From an uncultured Prevotellaceae bacterium (lineage in GTDB: Bacteria; Bacteroidota; Bacteroidia; Bacteroidales; Bacteroidaceae): a stretch of 63,426 bases of DNA. Positions within the stretch are counted from its first letter, which is position 1. Each line of letters starts with the position of its first letter. The notes under the pieces were generated by a model. It was not told the origin of the DNA. It saw only the letters and a list, made by a program, of their open reading frames with translations, and ran no database searches. Below are positions 62,692 to 63,426 of the stretch, in pieces. Made by a program: the position numbers and the translations under genes. The DNA is taken from NCBI GenBank assembly GCA_902776195.1, contig CACYPF010000027.1:1-63426 (forward strand). Reading direction: 5' to 3'.

Positions 62692-63418
62692 TTACTTCTT
62701 GTTAGCTCTTTCAATAATGTACTTGTTTGAAAGCTTCTTAGGTGCACGAGTCTTAAGACCCTTAGCGTACAAGCCCTTACGTGAACGTGCGACCAGCCTT
62801 ACCAGACTGCTCCAAAGCATGGTCTGAGTTACCAACACTACCTACAGTAGCCTTACAAGCAGAGAGAATCTGACGAGTCTCACCAGAAGGAAGTTTAATC
62901 ACACAATAACTGCCCTCACGAGAAGTCAACTGAGCGAAATTACCTGCCGAACGAACGAGCTTGGCACCCTGACCGGGACGCATCTCAATGTTGTGGATGA
63001 CGGTACCTACAGGGATGTTGGCAAGGGGAAGGGCATTACCTACCTCAGGAGCTGCCTCCGAACCAGACATCAGAGTTGTACCAACCTGCAGTCCATTAGG
63101 AGCAATGATATAACGTTTCTCACCATCAGCATAGTAGAGCAAGGCGATACGAGCCGAGCGGTTCGGATCGTACTCGATTGTCTTTACCACAGCTGGAACA
63201 CCATCCTTCTCTCGTTTGAAGTCGATGAAACGATACTTCTTCTTATGACCACCACCCATGTAGCGGACAGTCATCTTACCGGTGTTGTTTCGACCACCAG
63301 TAGAACGCTTACCGTAAACGAGAGACTTCTCTGGCACGGATGCAGTAATATCCTCGAACGTGCCAATAATCTTGTGTCTTTGACCCGGAGTTACGGGTTT
63401 TAATTTACGTACTGCCAT
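62692..63418 (-). pseudogene. rplB: Ribosomal protein L2, frameshifted by an internal deletion in its most conserved region
   Basis: The first frame (62777-63418, 213 aa) is normal from [20 protein letters not shown] to [12 protein letters not shown] and then ends TFT. The last part, [20 protein letters not shown] then [10 protein letters not shown], lies in another frame to the stop at 62692. The missing ~33-35 residues include the GVVMNPVDHP-x-GGGEGR loop needed for peptidyl transfer. 727 nt plus about 98 restores 274 aa. The junction is near 62785-62791. The start is 8 bp from the window end. Confidence 0.86.
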
Positions 63419-63426
63419 TTCTTATT

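Noticed and set aside
52329-63418. Programmed frameshifting or translational bypassing to rescue the broken ribosomal genes
   Set aside because: Coding residues are missing from the DNA, not merely out of frame, so neither recoding nor RNA splicing could restore the proteins. No slippery sites were seen at the junctions.
1-63426. CRISPR arrays, tRNA or rRNA genes, insertion sequences and prophage
   Set aside because: No regularly spaced repeats, no cloverleaf or rRNA cores and no transposase, integrase or phage proteins were found on either strand.

Overview
The window looks like a chromosomal contig from the phylum Bacteroidota, order Bacteroidales, most likely Prevotella or a close relative. 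The evidence is two SusC/SusD polysaccharide utilisation loci (PULs), promoters of the Bacteroidota type (-7 box TANNTTTG, often inside CGTANNTTTGC), A-rich leaders without Shine-Dalgarno sites, a BspA-like leucine-rich-repeat protein with a Prevotella-type C-terminal motif, and the Bacteroidota form of the S10-spc-alpha ribosomal cluster. I see no rRNA, tRNA, CRISPR array, transposase or phage gene.

Layout. 1-412: no gene, REP-like repeats and a terminator. 413-4321: a secreted LRR protein flanked by two tiny peptides sharing a GGExPGT motif, and upstream of them a possible undescribed ~410-nt structured RNA with its own promoter and terminator. 4399-5451: class II fructose-bisphosphate aldolase, frameshifted. 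5579-18062: a DUF6377-type membrane regulator and a beta-glucan PUL (susC, susD, glycan-binding lipoprotein, GH16, GH3). 18211-22495: aquaporin, then a Cache-HAMP histidine kinase preceded by a degenerate paralogue lacking the phospho-acceptor histidine. 22540-29302: a YqiA-type esterase with a degenerate HAD-like tail, a frameshifted GH20, a PIG-L deacetylase without its usual NagB half, and a large PEP-synthase-like protein. 29372-32112: an operon of four secreted or small unknown proteins, one with beta-flower-like repeats. 32209-37546: two divergent membrane regulators, one a fused double AraC protein and the other HTCS-like without a kinase, separated by palindromic repeats. 37582-45223: a second PUL (GH5, susC, susD, binding lipoprotein with a recent internal duplication). 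45275-49709: metY, a DASS transporter and gdhA. 49721-50611: a glycine-zipper lipoprotein. 50697-63418: rplQ back to rplB on the minus strand, including rpoA, secY, map and infA.

The most striking anomaly is that eight loci (fba, GH20, rpsD, rpsM, the rplR/rpsE junction, rpmC, rplV, rplB) each lack an internal segment of roughly 40-100 bp. Most lose frame; rpmC gains an in-frame stop. In each, the rest of the conserved protein resumes right after the gap. Most are essential single-copy genes, so the simplest reading is local assembly collapse, but it changes how every gene here should be interpreted. The best candidate for new biology is the structured RNA at about 3872-4285 with the neighbouring small-peptide/LRR operon.
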